Under the pieces are notes generated by a model that worked only from the letters and a program-made list of their open reading frames with translations, ran no database searches and was not told where the DNA came from. A DNA stretch of 64,000 nucleotides from Pontibacillus litoralis JSM 072002 (GTDB lineage Bacteria; Bacillota; Bacilli; Bacillales; BH030062). The position numbers and the translations under genes are program-made. Location: the NCBI RefSeq assembly GCF_000775615.1, contig NZ_AVPG01000011.1, forward strand, positions 30,558 through 94,557, in the 5' to 3' direction. Positions 1-9,472 of the stretch are shown here, one piece after another. The stretch's first letter is position 1; each line of letters begins with the position of its first letter.

Positions 1-13
1 GAAGGGAGTCATT

Positions 14-316
14 TTGCAGCATGGCTCTATTCCAATTGAAGTAGATGAAGTTACTTTATTTGATATGTTTATTTATCCGAATGAACGCGTGAAAGAAAGA
101 GCTCGCAAGGCGTTTGGAACCAAGGCAGTAGCAATAAATGAGGTAGCCGAGCGGAAACTATCTTATGAAGAAGTGAAGACTGCTTTTAAGCGCGGGTTTG
201 AGCGAGGATTGAATATTCAATTACAACCTTACACCTTAACAGATCAGCAAATGCAAGAAGTGTATCAGTTAATGGAAACGCGTTATTTAAATGATGAATG
301 GACATATGCTCGTTAA
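14..316 (+). CDS. Conserved hypothetical protein upstream of lipA
   Basis: A 100-residue soluble, charged protein that I do not recognise. The start is a TTG at 14-16, set by the Shine-Dalgarno sequence GAAGGGAG at positions 1-8; no other start fits it as well. There is no signal peptide, membrane segment or cysteine motif. The middle is rich in Glu, Arg and Lys and probably helical. It lies 31 bases upstream of lipA on the same strand with no terminator between, so the two are probably co-transcribed. A role connected with lipoylation is only a guess from position. The promoter lies outside the window. Confidence 0.7.
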   Translation: MQHGSIPIEVDEVTLFDMFIYPNERVKERARKAFGTKAVAINEVAERKLSYEEVKTAFKRGFERGLNIQLQPYTLTDQQMQEVYQLMETRYLNDEWTYAR

Positions 317-347
317 AAAATGCAACTAAAGAAAGGGAAGTGACACG

Positions 348-1295
348 ATGTCTAAGAAAGAAGAGCATGTTAGAAAACCAGATTGGCTAAAAATTGATAT
401 TAAAACGAACAAATCATACAATCGCTTAAAGAAAATTATGCGTGAGCGTAATTTACATACGGTGTGTGAGGAAGCAAAGTGTCCGAACATTCATGAATGC
501 TGGAGTGAAAGAAAGACAGCAACCTTCATGATTTTAGGGGATACTTGTACACGTGGTTGCCGATTCTGTGCCGTAAAAACGGGATTGCCAAATGAACTGG
601 ATATGCAAGAACCGGAAAAAGTAGCCGAGTCTGTAGAACTCATGGATTTAAAGCATGCGGTAGTTACAGCAGTTGCTCGGGATGACTTGAAGGATGGGGG
701 AGCTTACATTTTTGCCGAAACTGTAAAAGCTATTCATCGTCGTCAACCAGGCTGTACAGTAGAAGTCTTACCTTCTGATATGAAGGGAGATTATGAAAGC
801 TTATCCATGTTAATGAACGCAGGACCAGACATATTTAACCATAATATAGAAACGGTTCGTCGTCTAACACCGAGAGTTCGTTCTAAAGCTACTTACGATC
901 GTTCTTTACAACTATTAAAGCGTGTAAAAGAAATATCCCCAAATACACCGACGAAATCAAGTCTAATGGTTGGACTAGGTGAGACGAGGGAAGAAATCGT
1001 TCAAGCGATGGATGATTTGTTAGCACATGATGTTGATATTATGACAATTGGTCAGTATTTACAACCGACAAAGAAACATTTAAAAGTAGAACGTTATTAT
1101 CATCCAGACGAATTTGAAGAGTTGCGACAAATTGCTATGGAAAAAGGGTTCAAACATTGTCAAGCTGGTCCATTAGTTCGCTCCTCCTATCATGCGGATG
1201 AACAAGTTAATGAAACGTCTCTCCAGCGCCGTATTAAATATATGAAAGGGTATGAAGAAAGTACGGAAACGAAGCTGGATACATTAAAATTCTAA
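348..1295 (+). CDS. lipA: Lipoyl synthase LipA
   Basis: Radical SAM enzyme that inserts two sulfur atoms into protein-bound octanoyl groups to make lipoyl groups on 2-oxoacid dehydrogenase E2 subunits and glycine cleavage H protein. Both cysteine clusters of the family are visible: C40, C45 and C51 for the auxiliary 4Fe-4S cluster that donates sulfur, and the CxxxCxxC set C67, C71 and C74 for the SAM cluster. The length of 315 residues is slightly above the usual value of about 300, the extra residues lying at the C-terminus. The start is ATG with GGGAAGTGA upstream. A rho-independent hairpin follows the stop codon. Confidence 0.97.
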   Translation: MSKKEEHVRKPDWLKIDIKTNKSYNRLKKIMRERNLHTVCEEAKCPNIHECWSERKTATFMILGDTCTRGCRFCAVKTGLPNELDMQEPEKVAESVELMDLKHAVVTAVARDDLKDGGAYIFAETVKAIHRRQPGCTVEVLPSDMKGDYESLSMLMNAGPDIFNHNIETVRRLTPRVRSKATYDRSLQLLKRVKEISPNTPTKSSLMVGLGETREEIVQAMDDLLAHDVDIMTIGQYLQPTKKHLKVERYYHPDEFEELRQIAMEKGFKHCQAGPLVRSSYHADEQVNETSLQRRIKYMKGYEESTETKLDTLKF

Positions 1296-1306
1296 TCCAT
1301 TGGTTG

Positions 1307-1338
1307 AAGAGGTTCTCATGAATAGGAGGGCCTCTTTT
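1307..1338 (+). terminator. Terminator after lipA
   Basis: A short AAGAGG/CCTCTT stem encloses a loop of about 18 bases and is followed by a T run. It sits directly after the lipA stop codon. Confidence 0.65.
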
Positions 1339-1401
1339 TATAGTAGTAGCTAAATGATTACATCCATTTCTGCAATCCATTTGCTCGAACAGGTAATAAA
1401 A

Positions 1402-1430
1402 TTGCGAGCTAGCTAAATTGTTAGTATACT
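1402..1430 (+). promoter_or_regulatory. Sigma-A-like promoter of yutM
   Basis: TTGCGA at 1402-1407 and TATACT at 1425-1430 are separated by 17 bases. They lie about 35 bases upstream of the start codon of the HesB-family gene. Confidence 0.5.
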
Positions 1431-1462
1431 TACAAGTAAGAAAGACGTAAGGAGGGACGCAT

Positions 1463-1825
1463 ATGTCGATTCATATTTCTGAAAATGCAAGCTTGCAAAT
1501 TAAAGAAATGATGAAAGAAGAAGAATCAGACCAAACTCGTCTACGTTTCGGTGTTAAAGGTGGGGGATGTACAGGACTCTCTTATGTAATGGGATTTGAT
1601 ACTGAATTAAATGAGGAACTAGATAAAACATTTGAAGTGAACGGTATTCCGGTCGTTATGAACGCTCAAGATATACCAATCGTCCAAGGTACAACAATTG
1701 ACTTTAAACAGAACATGATGGGAGGAGGATTCACCATCGACAATCCGAATGCGATTGCTAACTGTGGTTGTGGATCTTCCTTTAAAACAGCCAAAAACGC
1801 GGGTACGCCTGATGAAAGTTGTTAA
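1463..1825 (+). CDS. yutM: HesB/IscA (A-type) iron-sulfur carrier protein YutM
   Basis: A-type carrier protein of 120 residues that binds iron or an Fe-S cluster and probably passes it to client enzymes in the cytosol. The three invariant cysteines are present: C36 in the GGGCTGLSY motif, and C101 and C103 in the C-terminal CGCGSSF motif. The length matches B. subtilis YutM. The start is an ATG 6 bases after an AAGGAGG sequence. It has its own promoter and a downstream hairpin, so it is probably monocistronic. Its neighbour LipA needs two Fe-S clusters, which makes delivery to LipA an attractive but unproven idea. Confidence 0.93.
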   Translation: MSIHISENASLQIKEMMKEEESDQTRLRFGVKGGGCTGLSYVMGFDTELNEELDKTFEVNGIPVVMNAQDIPIVQGTTIDFKQNMMGGGFTIDNPNAIANCGCGSSFKTAKNAGTPDESC

Positions 1826-1829
1826 TAGG

Positions 1830-1864
1830 AAACCGCCTAATGCTCTAAAGCGTTAGGCGGTTTT
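1830..1864. terminator. Terminator between yutM and yumC (convergent)
   Basis: AAACCGCCTAA pairs with TTAGGCGGTTT and is followed by a short T stretch on the + strand. It lies between convergent genes; the T stretch favours termination of yutM. Confidence 0.8.
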
Positions 1865-1874
1865 GTTAGGTCAT

Positions 1875-2864
1875 TTATTGGGCAAATAGACTTGTGGAGT
1901 GCATTGGTTGTACTTTCGCTTTTGGATCAATATACGCTTTTGCATTGTTTACAGCGGTTGGGCCTTCCCCAAATCCAGAAGCAATCAGTTTTACTTTACC
2001 AGGATAGGTACAAATATCTCCTGCAGCGTATATGCCTGGAATGTTCGTTTCATTTTTTGTATTAACGACAATGTTATTCTTCTCAATTTCTAAGTCCCAT
2101 TCTTTAATTGGACCTAAAGAAGAAACGAATCCGTAGTTGACAATTAATGCGTCCACATCTACTGTTTCGGTAGCGTCCCCTTTCGCTTCTTTCAATACAA
2201 GTTGTTCAATGCTATCTTCCCCAATAATTTGTTCTGGAGTGTATGGTGTCTTGATGTTCACGCTTGAATTGTGAAGCTGCTCAACGCTGTGTTCATGAGC
2301 GCGGAATTTATCACGACGGTGTACTAGCGTTACTTGATTCGCAATCGGCTCCAACATTAATGACCAATCCACCGCAGAATCTCCACCACCACAAATGACA
2401 ACATTTTTGCCGGCAAATTTCTTCATATCATCTACATGGTAATACAGGTTCTTTCCTTCAAAGCGTTCGCACTCTTCTATTTTAAGTTTGCGTGGTGCGA
2501 AGGCTCCATTTCCTGCAGTTATTATAATGGTTTTCGAATAATGAACGCTACGATTCGTCGTAAGCTTAAATGTATTGTCCTCTAAACGTTCAACTTGTTC
2601 CACTGTTTCTTCTAATGAAATGGCAGGGTTGAATTGATTTGCTTGCTCGGCAAGATTGTCCACAAGCTCTTGTGCACGCACTTTTGGGAAGCCGGCAACA
2701 TCATAAATATATTTCTCGGGGTAAAGCGCAGAAAGTTGTCCACCTAAATGAGGAAGACTTTCGATTATTTTCACACTTGCTTGGCGCATACCACCATAAA
2801 ATGCGGTAAACAGCCCAACAGGACCTGCACCGATAATCGTTATATCATATACTTGGTCAGACAC
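1875..2864 (-). CDS. yumC: Ferredoxin/flavodoxin-NADP+ reductase YumC
   Basis: Homodimeric thioredoxin-reductase-like flavoprotein that moves electrons between NADPH and ferredoxin or flavodoxin. The N-terminal FAD motif GAGPVGLF, the NAD(P) motif GGGDSAVDW near the middle and the C-terminal [20 protein letters not shown] block are all present. There is no CxxC redox pair, as expected for this family rather than thioredoxin reductase. I chose the GTG at 2862-2864 because GGAGG lies 8 bases upstream. This gives 329 residues starting VSDQVYDIT, close to the B. subtilis length. An upstream ATG in the same frame overlaps that Shine-Dalgarno sequence and is less likely. Confidence 0.95.
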   Translation of the reverse strand: MSDQVYDITIIGAGPVGLFTAFYGGMRQASVKIIESLPHLGGQLSALYPEKYIYDVAGFPKVRAQELVDNLAEQANQFNPAISLEETVEQVERLEDNTFKLTTNRSVHYSKTIIITAGNGAFAPRKLKIEECERFEGKNLYYHVDDMKKFAGKNVVICGGGDSAVDWSLMLEPIANQVTLVHRRDKFRAHEHSVEQLHNSSVNIKTPYTPEQIIGEDSIEQLVLKEAKGDATETVDVDALIVNYGFVSSLGPIKEWDLEIEKNNIVVNTKNETNIPGIYAAGDICTYPGKVKLIASGFGEGPTAVNNAKAYIDPKAKVQPMHSTSLFAQ

Positions 2865-3108
2865 AATTGATTCCTCCATTTCAATATATATTAAAGAGTA
2901 TTCTATCATAATAAGCTTATATACAAGGTTCATCATATCAAAAAATCTAATATTAGTGAAACTATTTGAAATATCTGAAAGTAGACAAAATGTAACGAAA
3001 GGGTTGAAAATTTTATAAAAAACGACTAATATTATGCTTAGAAATTATTTTACGAATTTATGACAATTTAGAGTGTAGTTGTAGTAGTGCTTTTTTTTAT
3101 GCTTTTAA

Positions 3109-3126
3109 ACGTGAATTTTGTCACAA
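3109..3126. promoter_or_regulatory. Rex-like operator upstream of NADH dehydrogenase
   Basis: GTGA at 3111-3114 and TCAC at 3121-3124 are spaced by 6 bases and embedded in ACGTGAATTTTGTCACAA. This resembles the Rex consensus TTGTGAA-N4-TTCACAA. It lies about 40 bases upstream of the NDH-2 start codon, a gene class that the NADH/NAD+ sensor Rex controls in Bacillus. The rest of the 301-base space between yumC and yumB is AT-rich with no other clear element. Confidence 0.4.
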
Positions 3127-3165
3127 GAAAGCGCATTCAAAAATAATTAAATGGAAGTGATACGT

Positions 3166-4386
3166 ATGAACAGAAAGAAAATCGTCATTCTAGGTGCTGG
3201 TTATGGTGGTATGATTACTACTGTGAAATTGCAGAAAATGCTTGGAACAAATGATGCGGAAATTACTCTAGTGAACAAGCATGACTATCATTATCAAACT
3301 ACTTGGCTTCATGAAAACGCTGCTGGTACGTTACACCACGATCGTACACGCATTAAGATTGCTGATGTTGTCAATCTTAATAGAGTGAACCTAGTTCAAG
3401 ATACAGTAGTTGCAATTGAACAAGACGAGAAAAAGATTAAGCTGGAAAATGGAGAGCTTACATACGATTATCTGGTTGTATCTCTTGGATTTGAAGCGGC
3501 AACATTTGGTATTCCCGGATTGTTAGAGCATGCCTTTACTATTGGCAACATTAATAGTGCTCGTCTTATTCGTCAACACATTGAATATAATTTTGCGCGA
3601 TATAATAATGAGAAGGAAGAGCGCCCAGAATTATTGAACATCGTAGTAGGCGGTGCTGGATTTACTGGTATTGAGTATGTAGGTGAGTTAGTAAACAAAG
3701 TACCAGAGCTTTGTAAAGAATACGATATTCCTCGTGAGAAGGTACGTATTATTAATGTGGAAGCAGCCCCAACTTGCTTGCCTGGTTTTGATGAAGAGTT
3801 AATTGAATATACAATGAACTACCTTGAAAGTAAAGGGGTAGAATTTAAGCTAGGTACAATGTTGAAGCAAGTATCTGCAGATGGCGTACTTGTTGAAAAA
3901 GACGGCGTACAAGAGGAAATCCCTTCCCAAAACGTAGTATGGGCAGCTGGTGTACGCGGTAACTCTCTAGTGGAAGAAGCAGGATTTGAATCTGCTCGTG
4001 GACGTATTACAGTAGGGGAGGATTTACGTGCACCTGGTTACGATGATGTATTTATTATTGGAGATTGTGCGTTAGTCATGAACAAAGAAACAGGTCGTCC
4101 ATACCCACCTACAGCACAAATTGCAATGCAAGAGGCGGAAGTAACTGCTCATAACTTGAAGACACTTGTACAAGGTGGAGATAAATTAGAAGCATTTAAG
4201 CCAGATCTGAAAGGTTCTGTTGCTTCTCTTGGACATGGACAAGCAATCGGAGTTGTATTCGGCGGCAAGAAATTATTCGGAATGTCAGCAGTTATTATGA
4301 AGAAAATCATTGATAACCGTTACTTGCTGAAATTAGGTGGTCTAGGTTTACTACTGAAAAAAGGTAAATTCAACATCTTTAAATAA
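3166..4386 (+). CDS. yumB: Type II NADH dehydrogenase (NDH-2), YumB-like
   Basis: Single-subunit, non-proton-pumping NADH:quinone oxidoreductase on the inner face of the membrane, feeding electrons to menaquinone. It has the N-terminal FAD motif GAGYGG, a second dinucleotide-binding motif (GGAGFTGIE) near residue 165, and the late FAD motif FIIGDC. The C-terminal 40 residues are basic and amphipathic, as expected for membrane association. The ATG at 3166 follows GGAAGTGA with 5 bases between; an ATG at 3151 in the same frame overlaps that site and was not used. This gives 406 residues. A Rex-like palindrome lies upstream and a strong terminator downstream. Ndh is a close paralogue, so the symbol is less certain than the function. 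Confidence 0.93.
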   Translation: MNRKKIVILGAGYGGMITTVKLQKMLGTNDAEITLVNKHDYHYQTTWLHENAAGTLHHDRTRIKIADVVNLNRVNLVQDTVVAIEQDEKKIKLENGELTYDYLVVSLGFEAATFGIPGLLEHAFTIGNINSARLIRQHIEYNFARYNNEKEERPELLNIVVGGAGFTGIEYVGELVNKVPELCKEYDIPREKVRIINVEAAPTCLPGFDEELIEYTMNYLESKGVEFKLGTMLKQVSADGVLVEKDGVQEEIPSQNVVWAAGVRGNSLVEEAGFESARGRITVGEDLRAPGYDDVFIIGDCALVMNKETGRPYPPTAQIAMQEAEVTAHNLKTLVQGGDKLEAFKPDLKGSVASLGHGQAIGVVFGGKKLFGMSAVIMKKIIDNRYLLKLGGLGLLLKKGKFNIFK

Positions 4387-4401
4387 GGGATAATCAAACA
4401 A

Positions 4402-4441
4402 AAAGCAAAGGTGGCAGCTTACTTACACCTTTGCTTTTTTT
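4402..4441 (+). terminator. Terminator after yumB
   Basis: AAAGCAAAGGTG pairs perfectly with CACCTTTGCTTT and is followed by six or more T residues. Confidence 0.92.
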
Positions 4442-4547
4442 GTCGGGTGTAAAGGCAAGAATCTTGTATTAGAAGGAAAGTCATTATAAAATATGATGGG
4501 GATTCGTATAAGACGTGCTAGTGTATGAGTAGAGGGAGGAAGCTTCA

Positions 4548-4865
4548 TTGAATATTATCCAAGTGGTCGTATCCGTTGTATTATTTTTTGTCTTATTCTT
4601 TGGTATTTCTTTTTTAGTAAATATGTTATTAAGACAAACATGGTTAGTAGCTTTCGTGTATCCGCTAATTGTTGTTTTTATCGTTGATGAAATATCAATT
4701 GCAGATTACTTTATTTCGTTTAATGAATCAATAAATACGGCTATAAGTCATCTTACAAATTTATATGTTATTGATTATATTATATTAACATCTGGATTAG
4801 TCGGAGCCATTACTTCTGGAATTGTCATTAAAACGTTACGCGCTCGTGGTTATCAAATGTTCTAA
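4548..4865 (+). CDS. yuiB: YuiB-family small membrane protein
   Basis: An integral membrane protein of 105 residues whose function is not known. Hydrophobic segments lie at about residues 3-27, 31-47 and 72-95, and the C-terminus is basic. The start is TTG at 4548, seven bases after GAGGGAGGA. Length and position, between the NADH dehydrogenase and yuiC-yuiD-pepA, match B. subtilis YuiB. A terminator follows at once, so it is probably transcribed alone. Confidence 0.8.
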   Translation: MNIIQVVVSVVLFFVLFFGISFLVNMLLRQTWLVAFVYPLIVVFIVDEISIADYFISFNESINTAISHLTNLYVIDYIILTSGLVGAITSGIVIKTLRARGYQMF

Positions 4866-4878
4866 GTTACGAAGAAAT

Positions 4879-4909
4879 CTTAGTCTCTTTAGAAGGCTAG
4901 GGTTTTTTT
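4879..4909 (+). terminator. Terminator after yuiB
   Basis: CTTAGTC pairs with GGCTAGG (two G-T pairs in the stem) and is followed by seven T residues. Confidence 0.75.
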
Positions 4910-4963
4910 ATTTGTCTGAAAATTAGAAGGGGTTATGTATAAAAATGTAGGAGGTTGGACAGG

Positions 4964-5002
4964 ATGACATTCAGTGAGGTGTTATCCAATGAAAAATGTT
5001 AA
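4964..5002 (+). CDS. Possible 12-residue leader peptide overlapping the yuiC start
   Basis: ATG at 4964 follows a perfect AGGAGG (4949-4954) by 9 bases and opens a frame of 12 codons ([12 protein letters not shown]) ending in TAA at 5000-5002. It overlaps the first codons of yuiC in another frame. The leader has a better ribosome binding site than yuiC itself, so it could couple or dampen yuiC translation. No homology is claimed, and chance is possible. Confidence 0.3.
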   Translation: MTFSEVLSNEKC

Positions 5003-5681
5003 GCTCGTTACAAAGAGAATGATGATGACTATGTTATGGATGGGCGCAATGATATCTTCGTTTATGTTTGTTACCAATGTATCTGCATTTGAATTACGTG
5101 ATTGGTTGAATCAGGCGAAGGAAGAAACATTTTTGTCCTTTGATGAGCAGGGGGAACGGGAAGTAGCATTAAAGAATAAAGGATTAAAGCATGCGGTTAC
5201 AGATATGAGATATATATCTAGTCAGACGGTACAGGGGCCCGCTAGTTTAGAAGAGGCGATTGATTTGTCATCGTACCGTTCTGTTCAAGTAACAGCAACT
5301 GGATACACAGCAGGGATAGAGTCAACAGGAAAGAAGCCAGGTCATCCTTTGTATGGAATTACGTATTCTGGTGTGAAAGTGAAACGAGATTTATATTCGA
5401 CCATTGCAGCGGATTTGGATGTTTTTCCAATCGGCACAATACTGTTTATTCCGGAATATGGTTATGGAGTTGTTGCAGATAAAGGTTCAGCCATTACCGG
5501 TAATAAAATTGATCTATATTATGAAACCGTTGACGATGTGTATACGGAATGGGGAAAAAAAGATGTAGAAGTGTACGTTGTGAAAAAAGGTGCCGGAACT
5601 TTAACAGAAGAAACGTTACAACAATTAAATGAAGAGAACGCACTACAAGTATTTAGACAGCGGATTTTGAATAAAGAATAA
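4989..5681 (+). CDS. yuiC: 3D-domain (Sps-type) peptidoglycan lytic enzyme YuiC
   Basis: Cell wall enzyme with a C-terminal 3D domain, so named for three conserved aspartates. The B. subtilis relative YuiC is a lytic transglycosylase related to resuscitation-promoting factors. The first 30 or so residues are basic then hydrophobic and end near AFELRD, a likely signal peptide or membrane anchor. The 3D domain covers about residues 85-205 and shows [22 protein letters not shown] and the [15 protein letters not shown] core. I chose ATG 4989, seven bases after GAGGTG, giving 230 residues; a GTG at 4974 is in frame but poorly placed. A short upstream frame overlaps the start. Confidence 0.87.
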   Translation: MKNVKLVTKRMMMTMLWMGAMISSFMFVTNVSAFELRDWLNQAKEETFLSFDEQGEREVALKNKGLKHAVTDMRYISSQTVQGPASLEEAIDLSSYRSVQVTATGYTAGIESTGKKPGHPLYGITYSGVKVKRDLYSTIAADLDVFPIGTILFIPEYGYGVVADKGSAITGNKIDLYYETVDDVYTEWGKKDVEVYVVKKGAGTLTEETLQQLNEENALQVFRQRILNKE

Positions 5682-5684
5682 TAA

Positions 5685-5726
5685 AACACGGGATGTCCCA
5701 TTCATACTATGGTGACATCCCGTGTT
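5685..5726. terminator. Bidirectional terminator between yuiC and yuiD
   Basis: AACACGGGATGTC and GACATCCCGTGTT form a perfect 13-bp stem between two convergent genes, followed by T-rich sequence on the + strand. Confidence 0.88.
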
Positions 5727-5735
5727 ATTGTTGTT

Positions 5736-6212
5736 TTAATAAAGAGTAGTGAATAAGATGACGCTAATCAATATACCTGTCACGCCACCAAAGAATACTT
5801 CAATAGGTTGGTGCCCTAATAGTTCCTTCAACTCTTCCCTTTTTTCGTATTGTTCTTTCTTATTCCATACTTTAGCCTCTTCGACCAAATGAGTAAAATC
5901 CTTAGCAAGTTGATTTAACACGATAGCTTGCTCCCCGGCTTGCCTTCTAACTCCGGTTGCATCAAACATAACAATAATTGCAAATACACATGACATGGCA
6001 AATAGATTAGAATGAAATCCGTTTTCTAATCCAATGCTTGTTGCAAGAGCGGTTACGGCAGCGGAATGACTACTTGGCATACCACCAGTAGAAAAAACCA
6101 GTTGTGTGTTTAATTGTTTTGTTGCTATAAGGTGAATGGGGATTTTTACTACTTGGGCAAATACAATAGCAGTAAGTGCCGCCAGAAGAGGAAAATTGGT
6201 GAAGAGTCCCAT
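5736..6212 (-). CDS. yuiD: Divergent PAP2-family membrane protein YuiD (DUF212)
   Basis: A membrane protein of 158 residues from the family distantly related to PAP2-type phosphatases. It shows the family blocks GGMPSSHSA near residue 43 and MFDATGVRRQAGEQA near residue 85, and hydrophobic segments at both ends. The activity and substrate of this family are not established. Start and length match B. subtilis YuiD. The central charged region between the second and last membrane segments is probably cytosolic. It is convergent with yuiC and shares its terminator. Upstream, 269 bases of AT-rich sequence separate it from the divergent pepA, presumably with both promoters. Confidence 0.88.
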   Translation of the reverse strand: MGLFTNFPLLAALTAIVFAQVVKIPIHLIATKQLNTQLVFSTGGMPSSHSAAVTALATSIGLENGFHSNLFAMSCVFAIIVMFDATGVRRQAGEQAIVLNQLAKDFTHLVEEAKVWNKKEQYEKREELKELLGHQPIEVFFGGVTGILISVILFTTLY

Positions 6213-6481
6213 GCTCGTTCGTCATCCTTTCTAAATCGTAGCGTCATTTTTTGTACGCTTATTATTTTAACATGATAGTAATTCATTCGGTTAATGTTAA
6301 CGTCTGTGAAACGTAAAATTATTATGAAGATTGTGTTAATAATGAAGGGATTACGTTAATGTACTTGCGTTTATTATACCATAAGTGGAATAAGATGTTC
6401 CTAATAGTTGGTAGATAAAGCCTTTTCACTCCATTTATACATGGAATATCTGTATAATAGAATTAGGAGGTGTTTCATACA

Positions 6482-7975
6482 ATGTTTGAAATTAAACCAA
6501 CAAGTGAAATGTTTACTCAAAAGGAAGCTGTCATATTAGCAATCTATGAAGAGAATAAACAGCAGCAACCTTTTTATAGTCAATGTAATGATGCTTTAGA
6601 TGGTGCGTTAGATCAATACATACAAGATGGAGATGTATCGAATCACTATAAAGCTGTCTCTAAAGTGTTTACGTTAAACAAAATAAAAACAAAACGTATT
6701 TATATTCTAGGATTAGGAAAGAAAGAAAAACTAACCAATCAACGTTTGAAATCTGCTCTAGGAGCATTGTTTAAACAGTTACAAAAAGACAAAATAACAG
6801 AGACGTCTATCGTTCTTGATAGTTTTGTAACGGATGAGATTTCCGCTGAAGTAGTAGCGGAAGTGATGGCAGAAGCAATGGTTGTAGCACCTTTCCAATT
6901 TGATACATATCAATCAGGGAATAACAAACCGGCAATTATGTTAGAGAGTATTACATTGCTTAGTGATCAAGCTTCCTTACCGATTAATCATGCTATACAG
7001 AAAGGGAGAGCGATGGGGTATGGGGTGAACACAGCCCGTCAGCTAGTTCAAATCCCTGGTAATTTACTTACCGCAACGGATATAGCTGAATATGCGAAAA
7101 CGATGGCGGTAGAGTACGGTTTTGAAGTAGAATTTTTAAATAAGCAAGAGATGGAGCAGCTAGGAATGGGAGCATTATTAGCTGTTAATCAAGGGTCTGT
7201 AGAGCCACCTAAAATGATTGTATTAAAGTATCAAGGAAGAGAAGTGTGGGATGATGTTACTGGATTGGTAGGAAAGGGAATTACGTTTGATACAGGTGGC
7301 TATTCATTAAAGCCGAAAGATGGCATAGTCGGCATGAAAGGGGATATGGGAGGAGCTGCGGCTGTTCTAGGTGCAATGGATGTCATAGGGCGCTTAAAAC
7401 CGAAACAAAACGTAGTAGCTGTAATCCCGTCAACAGATAACATGGTTAGTGGATCCGCTTTTAAGCCAGATGATGTGATTACATCGATGAGTGGAAAGAC
7501 AATAGAAGTATTAAATACAGATGCGGAAGGTCGATTAGTGTTAGCAGATGCCATCACATATGCCAAAAAGCAATATCAAGTGAGTAGCATTATCGATGTT
7601 GCGACGTTAACAGGTGGCGTTGTCGTTGCTTTAGGAGATCAAGTAACTGGTGCAATGACGAATGATGAAACATTGTATCAAGCGATAGAGAGCGCTTCTA
7701 AGCAAGCAGGGGAGCATATATGGCAACTACCATATAATGACTTGTATCAAGAGCAAGTTCGTTCTAGCTCTATTGCCGATTTAAACAACTCCCCAGGAAG
7801 AAAAGCACATGCCATTATGGCTGGAGCCTTTTTAGCTGAGTTTGCTGATGACACATCGTGGGTACACTTAGATATAGCAGGAACATCAGAATCAGAGGTG
7901 TCTTATGATCTTGGTCCAAAGGGTCCTACAGGAGTAATGGTTCGAACACTTGCCTCATATGTATTACGAAAATAA
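6482..7975 (+). CDS. pepA: Leucyl aminopeptidase (M17), PepA/YuiE-like
   Basis: Cytosolic two-metal aminopeptidase that releases N-terminal amino acids from peptides; M17 enzymes form hexamers. The catalytic domain carries GKGITFDTGG around residue 264, with its metal-binding lysine and aspartate, and the family signature NTDAEGRLVLAD at about 345-356. An N-terminal domain of about 170 residues precedes it. The ATG at 6482 follows TTAGGAGGTG, giving 497 residues, the normal length. An in-frame GTG at 6470 lies inside the ribosome binding site. A TATAAT at 6453-6458 may be its -10 element; I see no good -35. Confidence 0.95.
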   Translation: MFEIKPTSEMFTQKEAVILAIYEENKQQQPFYSQCNDALDGALDQYIQDGDVSNHYKAVSKVFTLNKIKTKRIYILGLGKKEKLTNQRLKSALGALFKQLQKDKITETSIVLDSFVTDEISAEVVAEVMAEAMVVAPFQFDTYQSGNNKPAIMLESITLLSDQASLPINHAIQKGRAMGYGVNTARQLVQIPGNLLTATDIAEYAKTMAVEYGFEVEFLNKQEMEQLGMGALLAVNQGSVEPPKMIVLKYQGREVWDDVTGLVGKGITFDTGGYSLKPKDGIVGMKGDMGGAAAVLGAMDVIGRLKPKQNVVAVIPSTDNMVSGSAFKPDDVITSMSGKTIEVLNTDAEGRLVLADAITYAKKQYQVSSIIDVATLTGGVVVALGDQVTGAMTNDETLYQAIESASKQAGEHIWQLPYNDLYQEQVRSSSIADLNNSPGRKAHAIMAGAFLAEFADDTSWVHLDIAGTSESEVSYDLGPKGPTGVMVRTLASYVLRK

Positions 7976-7993
7976 CTAGGAAAAATACTACAA

Positions 7994-8031
7994 AACGACC
8001 AAAATAGTCTCAAAAAAACGTTTTGGTCGTT
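7994..8031 (-). terminator. Terminator at the end of the 8030-8395 gene
   Basis: AACGACCAAAA at 7994-8004 pairs with TTTTGGTCGTT at 8021-8031. Read on the minus strand it is followed by T-rich sequence, so it serves mainly the minus-strand gene, whose stop codon it includes. It may also stop pepA transcription. Confidence 0.8.
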
Positions 8032-8395
8032 ACCATTGTAGTGTCATAGTTAGTTTGCAACATTTATTTTGTTCCGTTTTAAATGTTACATGTAAATAAT
8101 CAGGGTTGTATTGAATATCAAATGGATGCTTTACGCCTGCACTTTTTATCAATTGTTTTACTTCATCTTGTTTGGATTGTTGTGCTGCATTCATTAATTG
8201 ACAAGCGTAAGTATGGGATTGCATGAACGTATGGGTGACTAAACGGGCATCGTTTAATAACGATTGGAATGCTGTTGCTGATTGGATCAATGGTTTTGTG
8301 TTGATTTGTGGGAATGAGTGATTACGCATGTGGAGAACGTTGGGGAAAATCGGTGAAGATCGATAGCATACATCATAGTAAAAAGGTAAATACAC
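8030..8395 (-). CDS. Conserved hypothetical protein
   Basis: A 121-residue protein I cannot assign. It starts with GTG, preceded by a near-perfect AGGAGGTGATC, so it is almost certainly translated. The N-terminus is rich in Tyr, Phe and Pro (MYLPFYYDVCY). The middle is helical and contains a CQLMNAAQQSK stretch, and the end carries a Cys-Cys pair followed by KLTMTLQW. There is no signal peptide. The C-terminal half looks like a conserved domain I have met in Bacillaceae proteins of unknown function. It stands alone between convergent pepA and the deoD terminator. Confidence 0.7.
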   Translation of the reverse strand: MYLPFYYDVCYRSSPIFPNVLHMRNHSFPQINTKPLIQSATAFQSLLNDARLVTHTFMQSHTYACQLMNAAQQSKQDEVKQLIKSAGVKHPFDIQYNPDYLHVTFKTEQNKCCKLTMTLQW

Positions 8396-8474
8396 GGGTA
8401 GATCACCTCCTGCTTTTCACTATATGATTATCTGTTATTTCTGTGCTACTTCAAGGTTGTAGAGTAAAGAGATC

Positions 8475-8514
8475 TAAAAAAAGTCAATTCTATGTTTATG
8501 GCATAGAACTGACT
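8475..8514 (-). terminator. Terminator after deoD
   Basis: On the minus strand, AGTCAGTTCTATG pairs with CATAGAATTGACT and is followed by seven T residues. It lies just past the deoD stop codon. Confidence 0.9.
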
Positions 8515-8522
8515 TCTTTAGA

Positions 8523-9233
8523 TTATTGTTGTATAGCTGCTTCTAGAGCTATTTCAATCATTTCGTTAAATGTCGTTTGGCGCTCCTCAGCAGTTGTCTC
8601 TTCTCCTGTGATAACGTGATCACTCACCGTAAGGATAGCTAAAGCTTGACGGTCGTATTTAGCTGCTAGTGTGTATAATGCCGTTGTTTCCATTTCTACT
8701 GCTAACACGTTGTAGTGAGCTAATTGGTCGAAAAGCTCTTTAGCATTATCGCGATAAAAGCTATCGCTCGTAAATACATTTCCAACCCGAGGTGTGATGC
8801 CTTTTTGTTCTCCTGCTTCATAAGCTGCTTTTAATAAATCAAAATCAGCAGTTGGTGCGTAATCAATACCACCGAATGTCATGCGATTCATTTGGGAATC
8901 CGTAGAGGAAGTAGAAGCTAAAATGACATCCCGAACCTTTACGTCTTCTTGAAGTGCACCACAGGAACCGACCCGTATTAATTTTTGAACGTCGTATCCT
9001 TGAATTAATTCGTTCACATAAATGGATATAGATGGGATTCCCATACCTGTTCCTTGGACAGAAATACGCTGTCCTTTATAAGTCCCTGTGTACCCATACA
9101 TGCCCCGTACTTCATTGTAACAGGCCACATCCTCAAGAAAGTTCTCAGCAATATATTTTGCTCGAAGGGGATCGCCAGGAAGCAATATTTTGTCAGCTAT
9201 ATCTCCTTTTTTAGCACCGATATGTACAGTCAT
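8523..9233 (-). CDS. deoD: Purine nucleoside phosphorylase, DeoD type
   Basis: Hexameric phosphorylase that splits purine (deoxy)nucleosides with phosphate into base and (deoxy)ribose-1-phosphate in the cytosol. Visible features are His4, Gly20 and Arg87 of the phosphate site, the RVGSCGA block at 87-93, the nucleoside-binding VEMET motif, and the catalytic aspartate in VSDHVITG near the C-terminus. The length of 236 residues is typical. The ATG at 9233 follows AAGGAGGTC. The gene has its own terminator and is not linked to other deo genes here. Together with xpt and pbuX further on it supports purine salvage. Confidence 0.97.
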   Translation of the reverse strand: MTVHIGAKKGDIADKILLPGDPLRAKYIAENFLEDVACYNEVRGMYGYTGTYKGQRISVQGTGMGIPSISIYVNELIQGYDVQKLIRVGSCGALQEDVKVRDVILASTSSTDSQMNRMTFGGIDYAPTADFDLLKAAYEAGEQKGITPRVGNVFTSDSFYRDNAKELFDQLAHYNVLAVEMETTALYTLAAKYDRQALAILTVSDHVITGEETTAEERQTTFNEMIEIALEAAIQQ

Positions 9234-9472
9234 TATGGATGACCTCCTTGTTGTTCATATATTGTTAAACTATCATAATGATAAGTGAAAAACAAATGTT
9301 ATCGATTTCAATTCTGATTAATATCCATGCTAGGTTTTCACTGTATAACTTGATAAAATAGCAGTATGTTTCAAAAATAAAGGGATATATTGTCGGTTAA
9401 GTATGCACAGGTTATAGCATGTTGCAGTACAATTAGGTAATACCGAACATGATAAGGAGGAGTAATAGTATA

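Noticed and set aside
1875..2936. YumC starting at 2936
   Set aside because: The extra 24 residues are not in the family, and the GGAGG points to GTG 2864.
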